A DNA stretch of 64,000 nucleotides from Tipula vernalis. Taxonomy: Eukaryota; Arthropoda; Insecta; Diptera; Tipulidae. Position 1 is the first letter of the stretch; every line of letters starts with the position of its first letter. Both the position numbers and the translations under genes were made by a program. The DNA lies in assembly GCA_958295665.1 (NCBI GenBank), contig OY282558.1, positions 60,686,789 to 60,750,788 of the forward strand, given 5' to 3'. Positions 10,440 through 22,044 of the stretch are shown here, one piece after another. A model generated the notes under the pieces. The model had not been told where the DNA came from. It did no database searches and saw only the letters and a list, made by a program, of their open reading frames with translations.

Positions 10440-12990
10440 TGATTCTTTTGATATGTGGGAAGTCTACTCTGAGTTTGGCTGTCCTATCATGATAATTGCC
10501 AATGATTGTTGTTTAATATTAACTTTAACTTTTGGCTCTAACAATGGCTCTTTCCAGAGCCATTCTCTTCTTTAAAATTTCTGCAGTGCACGCTTTGAGT
10601 TGCACAACTGGGTGGTACCTATTGTCACCGATAGTTTTTTCAGAAAATTTTTACCTATATCTATGCTTTTCTCAGCTTATCCATTCAAACGGGTATATTA
10701 TGGACTTAAAGTTTTTATTTCAAATTCCAGCATTTACTAAAATCGTTCGAAACGGCTTATTATCCAACTATTGTTGAAATTTTTCACAAGTTCGACATCG
10801 ACTAATAAGTTGCGGTCGTTTAGGAAAACTAAAACTTCGAACAGACCGTAAGTATCATGTCTAAATTTCACAGTAAATATCGTGTCTAAATGGTTTTGTC
10901 AAATCTGGTAACTATTGTTTAGCATTTGGCCAATCTTTATTATACACTTCGATCAATGTTTTGATGGTTGGGTTAATTTCTATTTCGCGACTTAATTGAT
11001 ATTTTCTGTCATCTATTCCATTGAAGGTATGAACTACTTCTTCGAACTCTTTAAATTCTTCTGCTGGCTCGTCATTGAGGAACGATCGCCGACAAATGGT
11101 CTGCTATGTGCATTTCTTTGCCTGTATTTCACTATCAGATCATAAATAAGTAATTTTATTCGGATTCGCTTTAGGCGAGATGAATTTATTTTATTTTTTT
11201 ATTTGTTCATAAGGCTTACTAACGGCTTACATAATGGCTTATAGTTACGAAACTTTACGCAAGAATAAATCACCACAACACGACTCTTTTTCAACCGGTG
11301 TGTGATGAGTTTCGGTTCGAATTACTACGTTTTTCTTTACATCAAAACGTTGAAGAATTGGTGAATTGATGATCTCTTCTTCAATGTCTTAACAGTGTTT
11401 TTATGTAGATCCAATCATTCAAATTCAGTATTTTTTCAGTAACTGTCTCAATGGTTGAGTTATCTCTGACAATTATGGAATAAAACTTCGTAAATATTTG
11501 GCCATTCCCTATTCGGCTTTTATTCGGTTGGGATCGGTCTCCATACCCTGCTTATTGCAAATATGGCCCAGAAAAGCCACTTGTTTGACCTTTAACTGCA
11601 GTTTGCCTATATTATATTTAATGTTGAGCTGTTTAACTCGTTCGATTACTTTCATTAAATTTCTTTCCTATTCAATTTCAGTTCGGTCAGTTACCATTAT
11701 GTCATCGTTGTAAATTATAGTTCCTGGAAGATCACCAAAGTTTCTTTCATTTAGTCGCTGACTATAGCAGCCAAAAGGCGAACGAAATGTACATAACTTA
11801 CATGATAAAAAGTAACTTATTTTGTCTGGAAAAGTTCCAAGTCCTCCAAAAACAAATTTATTTTTACAAATAAAATTTTGCTTTTCGGTGGCTATGGATT
11901 CGATAACTGATTTTAAACCAAATTAACGTTAGAGGACTGAGAATCGGTGTAACATAATCCTCAGCCAGAGAAAATTTCTCATAAACAATGGTGTCTTTAC
12001 TTTGAATCCTTAAATAAAAGTATTAAAAACAATAAACTTATGAACCTCCAAATGCATATAGTGGTGAACTCGACCTCTGACTTAAACCACCTGCCTGTTT
12101 TGTTTTGTTCCATCGTGGAAATTTCAGTTAGCGTATTTCCTTGACAAAATTTACAACAACAATTGCATAGGATAAATCTCCGCAAGAATAACATTAAGCC
12201 AAAAAAAAAAATTGGGTTTATTTAAACATAATTCGAATTATTGGTTATGATACCTGCCACCAGAGTCAGATTACATATTAAATTTATATTTTATTTCGAA
12301 AGGTTGGCTTTTGTCAATTAAATCAAGTTGGCTGTTTTCTTGGAAAAAAATAAACCCCAAATAATTCGAATTAAATTTTGGTCAACAAAATACGCTTAGT
12401 TTTGGTTTCATCACTGTTCCTTGATTTAGAATTTCTTGACTCTATACTACTAACAAGGTAGTCTTCATAAATTGAAACCTCCAATTTTGAGTTTAATTCA
12501 TTTACTTTCCTTGTTTTAATATTATTTCGGCTTGTGACGTCATTCGTAATTCGACTTTACATTTTTCTATTGCATCTTTCAACGTTGGATTTGATCATTT
12601 TGTCTGTACATCGGCATTTCTTATTCCGATACAATTCGATCCCTTATCATGATCGAACTCACATATTTCCGCAAGCAATTGTATTTCCTTTAAAAATTCA
12701 TCAAAGGTTTCATATTCCAATTGGTTTCGAGTAGTTGATTTTTTTTTTTGGTACGCAATAATTTTTAAGTTCGTTGAGCACTTGCTCAAGCGTCACTTTT
12801 TTTTTCATATTTAGCGACAAAATCGAACGTAAAATAAATTTCATTAGGCTCATCACCAATATTCAACAGTGTACCTATTTGTACCTCTTCTTCTTTTTGC
12901 TTTCCACAACATAAAATTATTCCAATTATTTGGAATATTTTCTCTTAATATCAAAGGTGTTCGATGCTTTAAGTGTTCCATTATTTTTTA
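10440..12990 (-). mobile_element. Decayed Ty3/gypsy (mag-like) retrotransposon
   Basis: Minus-strand pieces in gag-to-integrase order match the better preserved element at 13399-17236. Gag begins near 12987 (MEHLKHRTPLIL, then NWNNFM), continues with LLNIGDEPNEIYFTFDF near 12830 and FDEFLKEIQLLAEICEFD near 12670. Cys-rich sequence near 12140 may be the zinc knuckle. Reverse transcriptase lies at about 11480-11800 with YNDD where most have YIDD/YVDD, then KLQLKVKQVAFLGHI. RNase H ends near 11150 with SRLKRIRIKLLIYDL. A YHDRTAKLR segment near 10500 fits the integrase tail. Many stops, frame changes and deletions. LTRs were not recognised. Its 5' end faces the 5' end of the next element. Confidence 0.75.
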
Positions 12991-13123
12991 TTTTTTCGGA
13001 TATATTGTGAGGTTAGGTTTTTCTCTCAACAGCGTGATTGACCGCGTGATTTTTTTGTTTTCTTTTAATGAAACTTTTGTTTATTTTATTAACTATCAAA
13101 TGTAAGGTAATGTACTTGTGATA

Positions 13124-13317
13124 TGTAGTGTAAACCATCCTTTATAGATATAGAGATATGTTGGTAGCACTGTTTTGATGACATGTAATTTGTGGACTAA
13201 AGAAGCCGCACAACACATTCTTTAGCTTGTGTAATATTGAGTTAATAAATATATAATTAAAGACATTTAACATCATCTTATGTTTTATTAAATATCGTTA
13301 TAACCTAAGATGATACA
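13124..13317 (+). repeat. 5' LTR
   Basis: Starts TGTAGTGTAAACC and ends GATGATACA immediately before TGGCGCAG. It matches 18125-18316 with a handful of differences, for example ATAG/GTAG near the start and CATCATC/CATCACC near the end. Similarity extends about 5 bases upstream, so the outer limit could be 13119. It contains an AATAAATA-type poly(A) signal. Confidence 0.9.
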
Positions 13318-13331
13318 TGGCGCAGTTGTGG
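13318..13331 (+). other. Putative tRNA primer-binding site
   Basis: TGGCGCAGTTGTGG directly abuts the 5' LTR. The leading TGG is complementary to the CCA 3' end of a tRNA, as expected for minus-strand priming. The tRNA species cannot be told by eye. Confidence 0.6.
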
Positions 13332-13400
13332 TAAACGATAATACGCGGATTACAAAAATAATTAAAGAATAAAAATAACACGTAAATCGGTGAAACCAAA

Positions 13401-13942
13401 ATGGAGATGAAATTACCGGGTGTGTTAAAAACAACGGGTAATATGGCCGAAAATTGGAGAAAGTTTCACAATCAAGTGAAAATATATTTAAAGGCAAGCG
13501 GACTGGATAAAAATGAATCCAATGTTAAAGCCGCAATACTGCTAAATATTGTTGGAGAGCTTCCTCTCCAACCGCCATCGATATTTTTGAAACATTTGAT
13601 CTAGACGACAAGAAAAAAGAAAATTTTGATTGCATAGTTGATGCTTTCGAAAAGTATTGCACGCCGTTGAAAAATATTTTATTCGAGAGACATCTTTTCT
13701 ATAATCGAAAGCAAGATGAAGGTGAAAAATTTGATGCTTTCTTGACAGACGTTCGTCGATTAGCAAAACCTTGCGAATTTGGAGCTCAAGAAGAAACAAC
13801 GATCCTGGACAGAATTGTTTTCGGAATACAAGACCTATCAGTTCAAGAAACACTGATAAAATTGGGGGACCCTAATCTAGAGAAGACATCAGAAACTTGC
13901 AGAATAGCTGAAAGAAATAGAGAACAGATTCAAAAGAAGTGA
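13401..13942 (+). pseudogene. Retrotransposon gag (broken)
   Basis: Starts MEMKLPGVLKTTGNMAENWR, the usual Gag opening with a Trp helix. The frame is lost at about 13565, and a second frame carries on with the capsid-like FERHLFYNRKQ and EKFDAFLTDVRRLA segments to a stop at 13942. The Phe-x-x-Arg-x-x-Phe and Leu-Ala-x-x-Cys-x-Phe motifs are typical of gypsy Gag. Confidence 0.85.
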
Positions 13943-14073
13943 GGTTAAATTATAGTAATTATAGTAATAAGAATTATGATTATATTAATAAGAACTCAAA
14001 TAAGTTTGCAATGCATAGAAATAATGAAAATAATTGAGCAGATAATAATGTCGATAAAACAGTCGATCGAAAA

Positions 14074-14463
14074 ATGTGTAGTAAATGCAACCAATGGCAC
14101 GAGAAAGGGAGATGCCCTGCCTTTGGAAAGCGGTGCAGTAATTGTATGTGTATGCATCATTTTGCGAGATGTTGTCGAGCTAAGAAAGTGCATGACGTAA
14201 TTGAAGCCGAGAATGAGGGCATATACAGTTATTGCATCGATGTAGTGCATAAAATCAGTGACGTGACTAGAAACGGCTGGTATGAAAAATTGTTAATTAA
14301 CAATAGCATTTATAGACTTAAGATAGATTCGGGTTCTGACGTAAATCTCTTACCTATGTCAATGTTCGAAAAGATAAATTCAATAACTGTGTTAAAAGAG
14401 ACAGAATCATCTTGGAGGCATACGGTGGGACGATTATTCCAACATTCGGTACGGTCAATTTAA
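14074..14463 (+). pseudogene. Zinc knuckle and aspartic protease segment
   Basis: Begins with CSKCNQWHEKGRCPAFGKRC, then C-x2-C and H-F-A-x2-C, a pair of knuckle-like cysteine clusters for nucleic acid binding. Around residue 90 is LKIDSGSDVNLLP, the catalytic Asp-Ser-Gly of a retroviral-type aspartic protease. The frame shifts near 14412 into the reverse transcriptase frame. Confidence 0.85.
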
Positions 14464-15352
14464 AAATAAAATTTGAGCAAAATGATTTCACTGAGGAATT
14501 TATACTGGTTGGTCCAGATTCAACACCGATCCTAGGTCTTGAGTGTTGCAGGAAATTAGGAATCATAAAACTAGTTCAGAGTGTCGAAATAGAAAGAGAT
14601 GAGTTCATTATTGAAAATAGAGAAATTTTCGAAGGTCTTTGTGAATTTCCAGACGAATTAACGATCTACTTAAAAGATAATATGAATCCAGTGTCAAAAG
14701 CAGCGCGACGAATCCCTGTAAAAATACGAGAAAAAACGAAGGAGAAATTATCACAATTAGAAAGTTTAGGTATTATAGAATCACGTGACGTAGCAACAGA
14801 CTGGGTCAGTAATCTTGTTATCGTAGAGAAACCGGACGGCACTTTAAGATTATGTTTAGATTCCCGAGAGCTGAATCAGGCAGTAAAAAGAGAACATTAT
14901 CTGATACCTGTGCTAGAGGATCTTATGATAAATTGACAGGTGTAAAATATTTCACTGTTTTTGATTTAAAGGACGGCTTTTATCAAGTTAAGTTATCGGC
15001 AGAATCGTCCAATATATGTGCATTTAGCACACCTTTTGGTTGTTACAAGTTCAGGAGGTTGCCATTTGGGTTGAACAATGTCCCTGAGATTTTTCAGAGA
15101 TTGAATGAAAAAAGTTTTGGTGATTTGAATGGAGTTTATATTTATATAGACGATATGCTAATTACAGGTAGAACTGAATTGGAACACGACCATAATTTAA
15201 GAAAATTTCTGGAAAGGGCAAAAAATTTGAAGATCAAATTTAACTTAAACAAGCTACAGTTTAAGGTTAACCGTGTGAAATTCTTGGGTCATATTTTCAG
15301 CGTAAGCCCAGATCCCGAGAAAAGCGATCACGGACATGGACAATCCGATTAA
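14412..15352 (+). pseudogene. Reverse transcriptase (two overlapping frames)
   Basis: The first frame (14412-14936) holds the end of the protease (TPILGLECCRKLGI) and the RT N-terminus, LVIVEKPDGTLRLCLDSREL. The second frame (to 15352) carries DLKDGFYQVKLS (motif A), FRRLPFGLNNVPEIFQRL (motif B), and YIYIDDMLI with the catalytic Asp pair, then KVKFLGHI-like sequence. A frame change near 14900 and another near 15330 break it. Confidence 0.9.
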
Positions 15353-15513
15353 TAAAAAAGAGTTGCAACGCTTCTTGGGTATGGGTATGGCAAACTATTT
15401 AAGAAGTTTTATACCAAATATGGCTGAAGTATCTGAACCATTAAGAATTAAGATTATTACGCAATGACACGGAGTTTCAGTGGACGGATGCTCAAAGTAA
15501 GGCGGTTCTAATT

Positions 15514-16575
15514 TTGAAAAACAAAATGTGTGAAGCTCCAATATTGAAGCCTTTTGATGCGAATCAGAAAGTGGTGATACAAACAGATGCTTCGAAATCA
15601 GGTATAGGTTGTGTGTTACTGCAAAGTAAGTGTCCTGTTGCATATGCTTCTCATAGTCTCACCGACACAGAAGTCAACTATGCACAGGTAAAAAAAGAGA
15701 TGTTGACTATTGTTTATGCGTGTGTGAAATATCATCATTATATTTATGGTAGACATATTGAAATTAACACAGATCACAAGCCTCTTGTAGGAGTTATGAA
15801 GAATGAAATTCATAAAGTTAATTGCTCTCGATTAAGACGAATGAAAATAAAACTGTTGATTTATGACTTAGAAGTTAAATATGTTCCTGGCAAAGAGTTA
15901 CACATCGCAGATCATCTTTTGAAGTCATATCTGAGTGATGAACCTGCAGATGAATTTAAGGAATATGCAGAAATTGTACATTCCGTCGCTTTAAGTGAAC
16001 CAAGGAAGGAACAATTCAGAAGAGAAACTATCTGTGATCCTGTTTTATCACGTCTTACAAAAATGTATCAAGAAGGATGGCCTTCCGATAAGAAAAGAGT
16101 GCCCGAGATAGTAAAACATTATTTTAAGTTCAGAGATGATATTTATGTTGATGACGAGCTTGTATTTTTGGGAAATCGTGTGATAGTTCCACGAACTCTA
16201 ATCGGAGAAATGTTAGATAAACTTCACGAAAGCCATATCGGAATGACAAAGTGTAAGCAAAGAGCTGGAGGCATTCTTTATTGGCCCGGTATCGATACCG
16301 ATATTGAAAATTATATCAGCAAGTGTCGGATATGCGAAAAATGGTTACCATCAAACACAAAAGAGCCTCTTATTCCTCATGAGGTGCCTGAGTATCCATT
16401 TGAGAAGGTGGGGTGTGACATTTTATATGTTGGTGGTCGTGATTATTTGGTGGCAGTCGATGGCATACCAAAGACAGTTATTGCGGATAATATGCCATTT
16501 AATTCAAAGGAATGTTTAAAGTTCAGCAAAGAATGGAACTTTGAGTTTAAAACTTCAAGTCCAACATATGCATGA
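15514..16575 (+). pseudogene. RNase H and integrase N-terminal half
   Basis: RNase H: IQTDASKSGIGCVLLQ, then VNYAQVKKEMLTIVYA and NTDHKPLVGVM. Integrase zinc-binding: HESHIGMTKCK, then W, and C-R-I-C (His-His-Cys-Cys). The integrase core begins GCDILYVGGRDYLVAVD, but the stretch leading to the second catalytic Asp is shortened; GIPKTVIADN follows directly, so part of the core is deleted. A TGA at 16573-16575 ends the frame, and reading continues in the same frame beyond it. Confidence 0.9.
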
Positions 16576-17236
16576 TCAAATGGTCAGAGTGAAAAGGCAG
16601 TTGACATTGCAAAACATTTGATCAAAAAAGCTGTGGAAGACGATAAAGATATTGAATATGCTTTGCTTGAATACAGGAACCATCCTGTGGCGAATCTGGG
16701 TGCATCGCCAGCACAAATTGCTATGAGCAGAATGACCAGAACAAAAGTTCTGGTCAAAAATGGGTTGTTGATTTCAAAAGCGTTGACAGAAATTAAAAAC
16801 AAATTGCATGATAATCAAGCAAAAATAAAGTTGTATCATGACAAAATATCAAAAGTTAGACAACCATTTCAAACAGAACAAAATGTAATATATAGGTATG
16901 GAAAAACTTGGAGACCAGCGAAGATCGTAGAGAAACATCCTAGTCCACGATCATACATATTAAGAAACGAACAAAATAGAATCTTACGTAGACTCATTAC
17001 ATTTGAGAAATTCGAAAAATGAGCCTAATTTCAAATACAACATATCGGACACTGGTCATGTATGGGAAGATGGGTTTGGTGACAGCAGTGAAGGTGGTCG
17101 TCGTTCTTTACAACCGGTGTCTCCTAGGGATGTTGACAGCAGAGTAACGTATAATAATCAAAATCATGCGTATATCACTAAAACAGGTCGTATTTCTAGA
17201 CCACCCGCATATTTGAGAGATTACATTCGGAGTTGA
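16576..17236 (+). pseudogene. Integrase C-terminal part
   Basis: The frame continues after the stop at 16575 with NGQSEKAVDIAKHL, ALLEYRNHPVANLGASPAQI and YHDKISKVRQPFQ, to a stop at 17022. A further frame (17003-17236) ends GRISRPPAYLRDYIRS, the typical tail of gypsy integrases. The purine run GAAGGGGAGAA follows at about 17265. Confidence 0.8.
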
Positions 17237-17392
17237 ATTTAAAAGACCTTTAGTCGAAATTTGATGAAGGGGAGAATGTTTATTGTTAATGATATATATT
17301 TGTTTTATATAAGTAAAATTTTTTTTTTTTTTTGTATTATTAATATAAATATCTGAAATAAATATAACCCTCCAGACCAGGTGTATCATAAA

Positions 17393-18049
17393 CGTACGGT
17401 TTACGAAGACTTTGCTATACTAAGGTGTTCGTAAACGTTACACTAAAACGGTACGAATATAGTACGTAATGTGTACTTTTGTCACATGAGAAGTGAAACA
17501 AATTTGCGAAGACTTGTGTATGTATTAGCATGTATAAAAGTGTTCATAATGTGTACGCTTAAACGTAATGTTTACGAACTGCTTAAGCGTAACATTGACG
17601 AACGGTTTAGTGCGAATTGCCCCATTTAATTAGAATAAAACAATTTTTTTAAATCAATCTTATCTTTTATTTGTATTTTTCTTCAAATAAGCCGCAACAC
17701 AAGACACAACGTGCCAAATATGTTAATTAATCTTTTTCTGAAATGAAATAAAATGTTTCAATCATAGATGAAGTACTTCGAGTATTATTTAAATACCTTT
17801 CAAAATATTCATTATAATGATTTTTATATGATATTATGGATATAGTGCTGCTCTTGAATGCCACGAAAAACTAACAATAATTATCAGAAGTTTTTATATT
17901 TTCACAATACGACAACTTTAATTTAATTTGTACAAAAAAAAAAATTGAAACTAAAACAAAGCCGCAAGATATAATTGACAGCACTGTGTATAGAGAATGT
18001 AAATGTAGCAGTGTATTATAAAAAAAAGCGTTCGTAAACTGTTCGTACG
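17393..18049. repeat. Possible MITE within the retrotransposon 3' region
   Basis: The left end CGTACGGTTTACGAAG is echoed inverted at the right end by TTCGTAAACTGTTCGTACG. Variants of CGTAAACG/CGTTTACG recur in between (near 17434, 17570 and 17590). There is no coding sequence. It may be a small inverted-repeat element or decayed retrotransposon 3' sequence. Confidence 0.35.
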
Positions 18050-18124
18050 CTGTACATTTGTGCTGTATACATTTTTGCGCCGGGAGGGAAGGTTATAAAT
18101 TGAATTGATAAGGGGGAGGTGATG

Positions 18125-18316
18125 TGTAGTGTAAACCATCCTTTATAGATGTAGAGATATGTTGGTAGCACTGTTTTGATGACATGTAATTTGTGGACTA
18201 AAGAAGCCGCACTACACATTCTTTAGCTTGTGTAATATTGAGTTAATAAATATATAATTAAAGACATTTAACATCACCTTATGTTTTATTAAATATTGTT
18301 ATAACCTAAGATGATA
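18125..18316 (+). repeat. 3' LTR
   Basis: Direct repeat of 13124-13317, preceded by the purine-rich tract AAGGGGGAGGTGA. The end reads GATGATAGG rather than GATGATACA, so the last two bases differ from the 5' copy. TGATA occurs before the 5' LTR and near the end of the 3' LTR, but it is also inside the LTR, so it cannot be claimed as a target duplication. Confidence 0.9.
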
Positions 18317-19199
18317 GGTACACTTGTTAGTAAATAAAACATTAATTAGGGTTCCAATAATTATTGTACGTTAACATTTTATATTTATTTCAATCATAAG
18401 TTGTTTACTTCACTATTTATTAACTAATGACAATGCTGCCAACTTTTAAATATAACTATAAAGCATTTAAGTGGGATTCTTGTATTTATTATAATTCATT
18501 ATTTAGTATTCCTGTAAACAACACAATTTTGAATAACAATAATTTTTTTTTTGTATTTAAAACAATGTACAAAATTATTCAAAAAACTAAAATAATTACA
18601 TTCTTCCATTTTGTGATATTCGTCTGTCTCTGGCAAAAATCAACTGACATCTATCGTATAAAGTGACTTTAGACGTAACAAACAACTAAGAAAATAGCAA
18701 AATTTATGTGACGTGACTATACCCATGAAAAATGACATGTAACGATTATGATAATTAGGATGTTAACGAAACTCTTCCTTGTCGTGTTTCAAAACCGGTA
18801 CCTCTCAATCCAAACACCGCTAGAGTATTTTTTTTTTATTTTTTTTCCGTTATCGATAAGTTTCACTTAGCATAGTTGTATTTAGGTAGTTGTTGCGCCT
18901 AAATGTTTTCAGAATATTATTTCGTTGATAAATAATAACACCGATGATTTGAGATATTTACGGAAAATTTACTTGAATACGTCTGTTCAGGGCGGTTGTT
19001 CATAAAAGAGTAAACAAATATTTTATTATTTGTCAAAACAACTTTGTTATGCTTTAAGAAGATTACATGTCGATAATCTCAATTTATTTTAACTTGGGCT
19101 GTTAGGCCTTCCGTTGGGCAATAATCACAAATTATGTCGTTCTTTTCAACATGATCCCTTGACGAAATGAGATTTGATCTTAATAGACAAATCTGATAT
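18317..19199. other. No recognisable gene
   Basis: AT-rich, with poly-T runs and no supported coding sequence. Positions 18650-18730 share words with 10300-10400. Confidence 0.4.
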
Positions 19200-20190
19200 C
19201 TTCATAAATCACAGTTGATTCGCAGCAATGTATTCCAAAGACAGATGGTATGCGACGTAACCACAATCCTTTTCTGTATGCATTCGATAGTGCAATAAAC
19301 TCTGCTTCAGTTGGTGAGAGGACGACACAAGTTCACTTTGTATGCATTAGATTTGTTTCCATGCCATTCTACCTATGGTATCTTCGGTAAATTTCTTGAA
19401 GGTTAATTGGTTTTGAACAAAATTGGACATGGTAACGACTTCTCTTCCAAATTTATTTCAATGAGTGTAGGTACGATTGTTCCTTACAGCTACGCCATTC
19501 TATTGTAGACTTTATGGTAGTTCTTTGTGTTTGAATTCTCTTTGAATTTTTAAATTCTTTACTAATACATTCACCAACTCTGTACGATCTATTGCATTTC
19601 ATTTTCCGATTAAATAAATTTATTATCACAGCGAAATATTCTTTAAATTTGTCAATATCTGTTACCGTTTACGTAGGTCCGTAAGGATCAGTATGCATTA
19701 GTTCCAAAACAGAATTTGTATTATTCTTTGGAAATTTATTCCTGGCCATCTTTCCTTCGAGATAGATTTCACTGTTTTCCAAAGCATTGTACTCAATTTG
19801 AACTCCATTTACAAAGTCGCTATCTACCACTGTTTTGATTTCTTTTTCATCTATTAAATACGCTTTGTTTGCTAGTAGTAGTTTAAATGAACTTCCATGT
19901 AAATCACCAACTGCGATTTGTTTTCTATATTGTCACCATTTGCTACACTCACTTGCTCTTTAGAGTTTGGATCGAAATCAATGAACTCACTGTTATTGGC
20001 AATTATATGAGACGTAGAACCTGAATTCGCTATCCATCCATCTGAGTTAGTTAAAACAATGAACAAAAATTCTTGTTCCGTTAAATTTTTCGTTAAATTA
20101 GTTTGTGCACCATTTAGTCTTAAGTATTCTCTGCATTTATTGACATAATGTCTTAGTTTATTATAATAATGACATTTCATATTTTTTTTT
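19200..20190 (-). pseudogene. Copia-type retrotransposon remnant
   Basis: The best frame (19872-20180) begins with a zinc-knuckle-like C-H-Y-Y-N...C and carries DGWIANSGSTSHI, the copia protease active-site region (Trp-Ile, then Ser-Gly in place of the usual Asp-Ser-Gly). Downstream are a GAG-pre-integrase-like stretch (KMARNKFPKNNTNSVLELMH near 19730) and, near 19270-19330, RNase H-like SPTEAEFIALSNAYRKGLWL. Stops and frame changes throughout. Confidence 0.75.
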
Positions 20191-20225
20191 TCTTAAAATT
20201 CGTTTCAATTTTTAATGCCGATGCG

Positions 20226-22040
20226 TCATGGCGGCTTATTGTTATCAAAATGGGCATCATATAATGCCCCGGATGTTCTAAATATTTGTTGTTTTTGACA
20301 CATAAATGACATATCCGATATTATCTCACTTCGAGTTGAAAGCGTCATACGCAACGTTATCGCGTTTCTTATCGTCTTTACTGTGTTTTCCGTAGGTCCG
20401 TTAGTCGGTGCATAATTTGGTGCAGTCAGAGAATATTTAATTCTCAAATCACTCATTAATTCTTTAAAAATTTGCGTTGTGAACGTACTCCCATTGTCAC
20501 TTATAATTTGATCTGGATGTCCAAAGCTTGCAAAACATTCTTCTAACTTACTAATCGTAATCTCGGCCATCGCTTTTATCGTTTTGAAAACCTCTAACCA
20601 TTTAGAAAAAGCGTCGACGATTTCCAGAAAATGAAAGATATGAAAATGATCCGCATAACATATGTGCAGCGTGTTCTAAGGCCTGGTTGGTATTTCCCAT
20701 GGAATGGTTTTTACTTTCGGAGGGTTTGGAAGTACTGACAAGTATGGATAGCAACTTCCAATAAAATTTGTGATATCTTTATTCATTACAGGCCACTTTA
20801 CATAAATCTATAAAGAGATTTTGTCTTGACCATCCCCTCAGACTCTATGTCCACTCATTAAAAATCGTTCTTTGCAGAATTTCGTCATTCGTCGTTTCTT
20901 TTCGCAAAGTATCAAAATCAACCAAAATGTTGTTTTTCGTCTCTATTAAACAAAGATTTGACGTTCCTTTTCCTTTTCTCTGATTTTAGATGTTCAGTTT
21001 TAAAATTAAATACCGACAAATGAAAAGCCGATCTTTTTAGCCTGCTAGCTGATATCTGTGGAACGCCTTTCTTGTCTCAAAATATGCTGCGCAAAGGCTT
21101 GTGTTTAGTTTTTAAGGTAAATTCTCATCCAATTAGGTACTGATATAATTTGTTTGTAGCATACTCTATCGCAAGTGATTCCTTTTGAATAGCTCCAAAT
21201 GTCATCATATGGCTGGTTTTATACCAAAGGGTAGGCGCGTCATTTCGAAATTTCCTATGCGTGTGCTCCAAGTGGCTAATTTCTTTGAATCCTCGCCTGT
21301 TTCGATCTGATTGTAGGCTCGAGATAAGTCAATTTTCGAAAAAGTCCTACTTCCTTCTTAGTTTGTTGGAAATGTTGAAGCTCTATAGGAAGTGGATAAT
21401 ATATCGCCTTGAGATACTTACTTGTAATAATCCTATAGTCTGCTCAAATCCTTATCTTACCATCCTCCTTCATGATAAAGGTACGAAAGGAGTTCCACAC
21501 TACACTGACTCCATTCAGTGATTTTTCAACCGCATCTTTAAATGTATATTGTATTTACCTTGCCGTAATTAGTTCCAAAAAAGATCAGAATACTTCGTCA
21601 AGAATCTACTTGACTGTGGCTTGAGACTTCTACTACTGTGATTTGTCCATTTAAAAAAACTAAAAATTTTCTTTACACCAATATACTAAACTGTTGGACT
21701 AAAACGTCCCATGACATGTAACTTTCCACCACCGTAACTCGTGATTACACTTCGGCCCGCTTTTAATATATTAATGGCAGAAATCGCAGCACCGGAATCT
21801 ATCGCAAAATTAAACCGAACCCCGAAAATGTCTCGTGAACCATTTCGTCTAACTTGTCTTTGTACTCACATTTTACCGCCAATTCTCATACCTTTAATAG
21901 CCACTATTGTACCGATTCACTAACCCGCTGCAGCCTGCAAAATTTTTTCCGTTCTTGAAATACAAAAGCAGGTGCCGTAAAATATGTCTTGAATAACTCA
22001 TCCAGCTGAGCGTACGTGAATTCCATCGGTTCTTTTTGGT
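20226..22040 (-). pseudogene. Ty3/gypsy element remnant (gag, protease, RT, integrase)
   Basis: Pieces in order on the minus strand. Gag near 21850-22035: FTYAQLDELFKTYF, APAFVFQERKKF and, in another frame, ELAVKCEYKDKLDEMVHETF. Protease near 21730-21830: RFNFAIDSGAAISAIN. RT near 21290-21500: fragments matching IKEDGKIRI-type and ADYRI-type sequence, with stops. Integrase at 20226-20700: VDAFSKWLEVFKTIKAM, then FGHPDQIISDNGSTFTTQIF and NGPTENTVKTIRN. The integrase core Asp residues are visible. Heavily compressed and frame-broken. It abuts the mariner remnant at about 22045. Confidence 0.75.
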
Positions 22041-22044
22041 TTCT

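Larger units (their letters stand above)
13119..18316 (+). mobile_element. Ty3/gypsy (mag-like) LTR retrotransposon, near full length but broken
   Basis: Two direct LTRs of about 190 bp flank gag, zinc-knuckle/protease, reverse transcriptase, RNase H and integrase remnants in gypsy order. A primer-binding-site-like TGGCGCAGTTGTGG follows the 5' LTR, and a purine tract AAGGGGGAGG precedes the 3' LTR. No env-like frame is seen. It has several frame changes, at least one stop in integrase, and a deletion in the integrase core, so it is not autonomous. A segment of about 650 bp with its own inverted ends (17393-18049) sits in the 3' untranslated part. Confidence 0.9.

Noticed and set aside
13119..18323. 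TGATA as the target duplication of the LTR element
   Set aside because: The same five bases are part of the LTR end at both copies, so duplication cannot be distinguished from LTR sequence.
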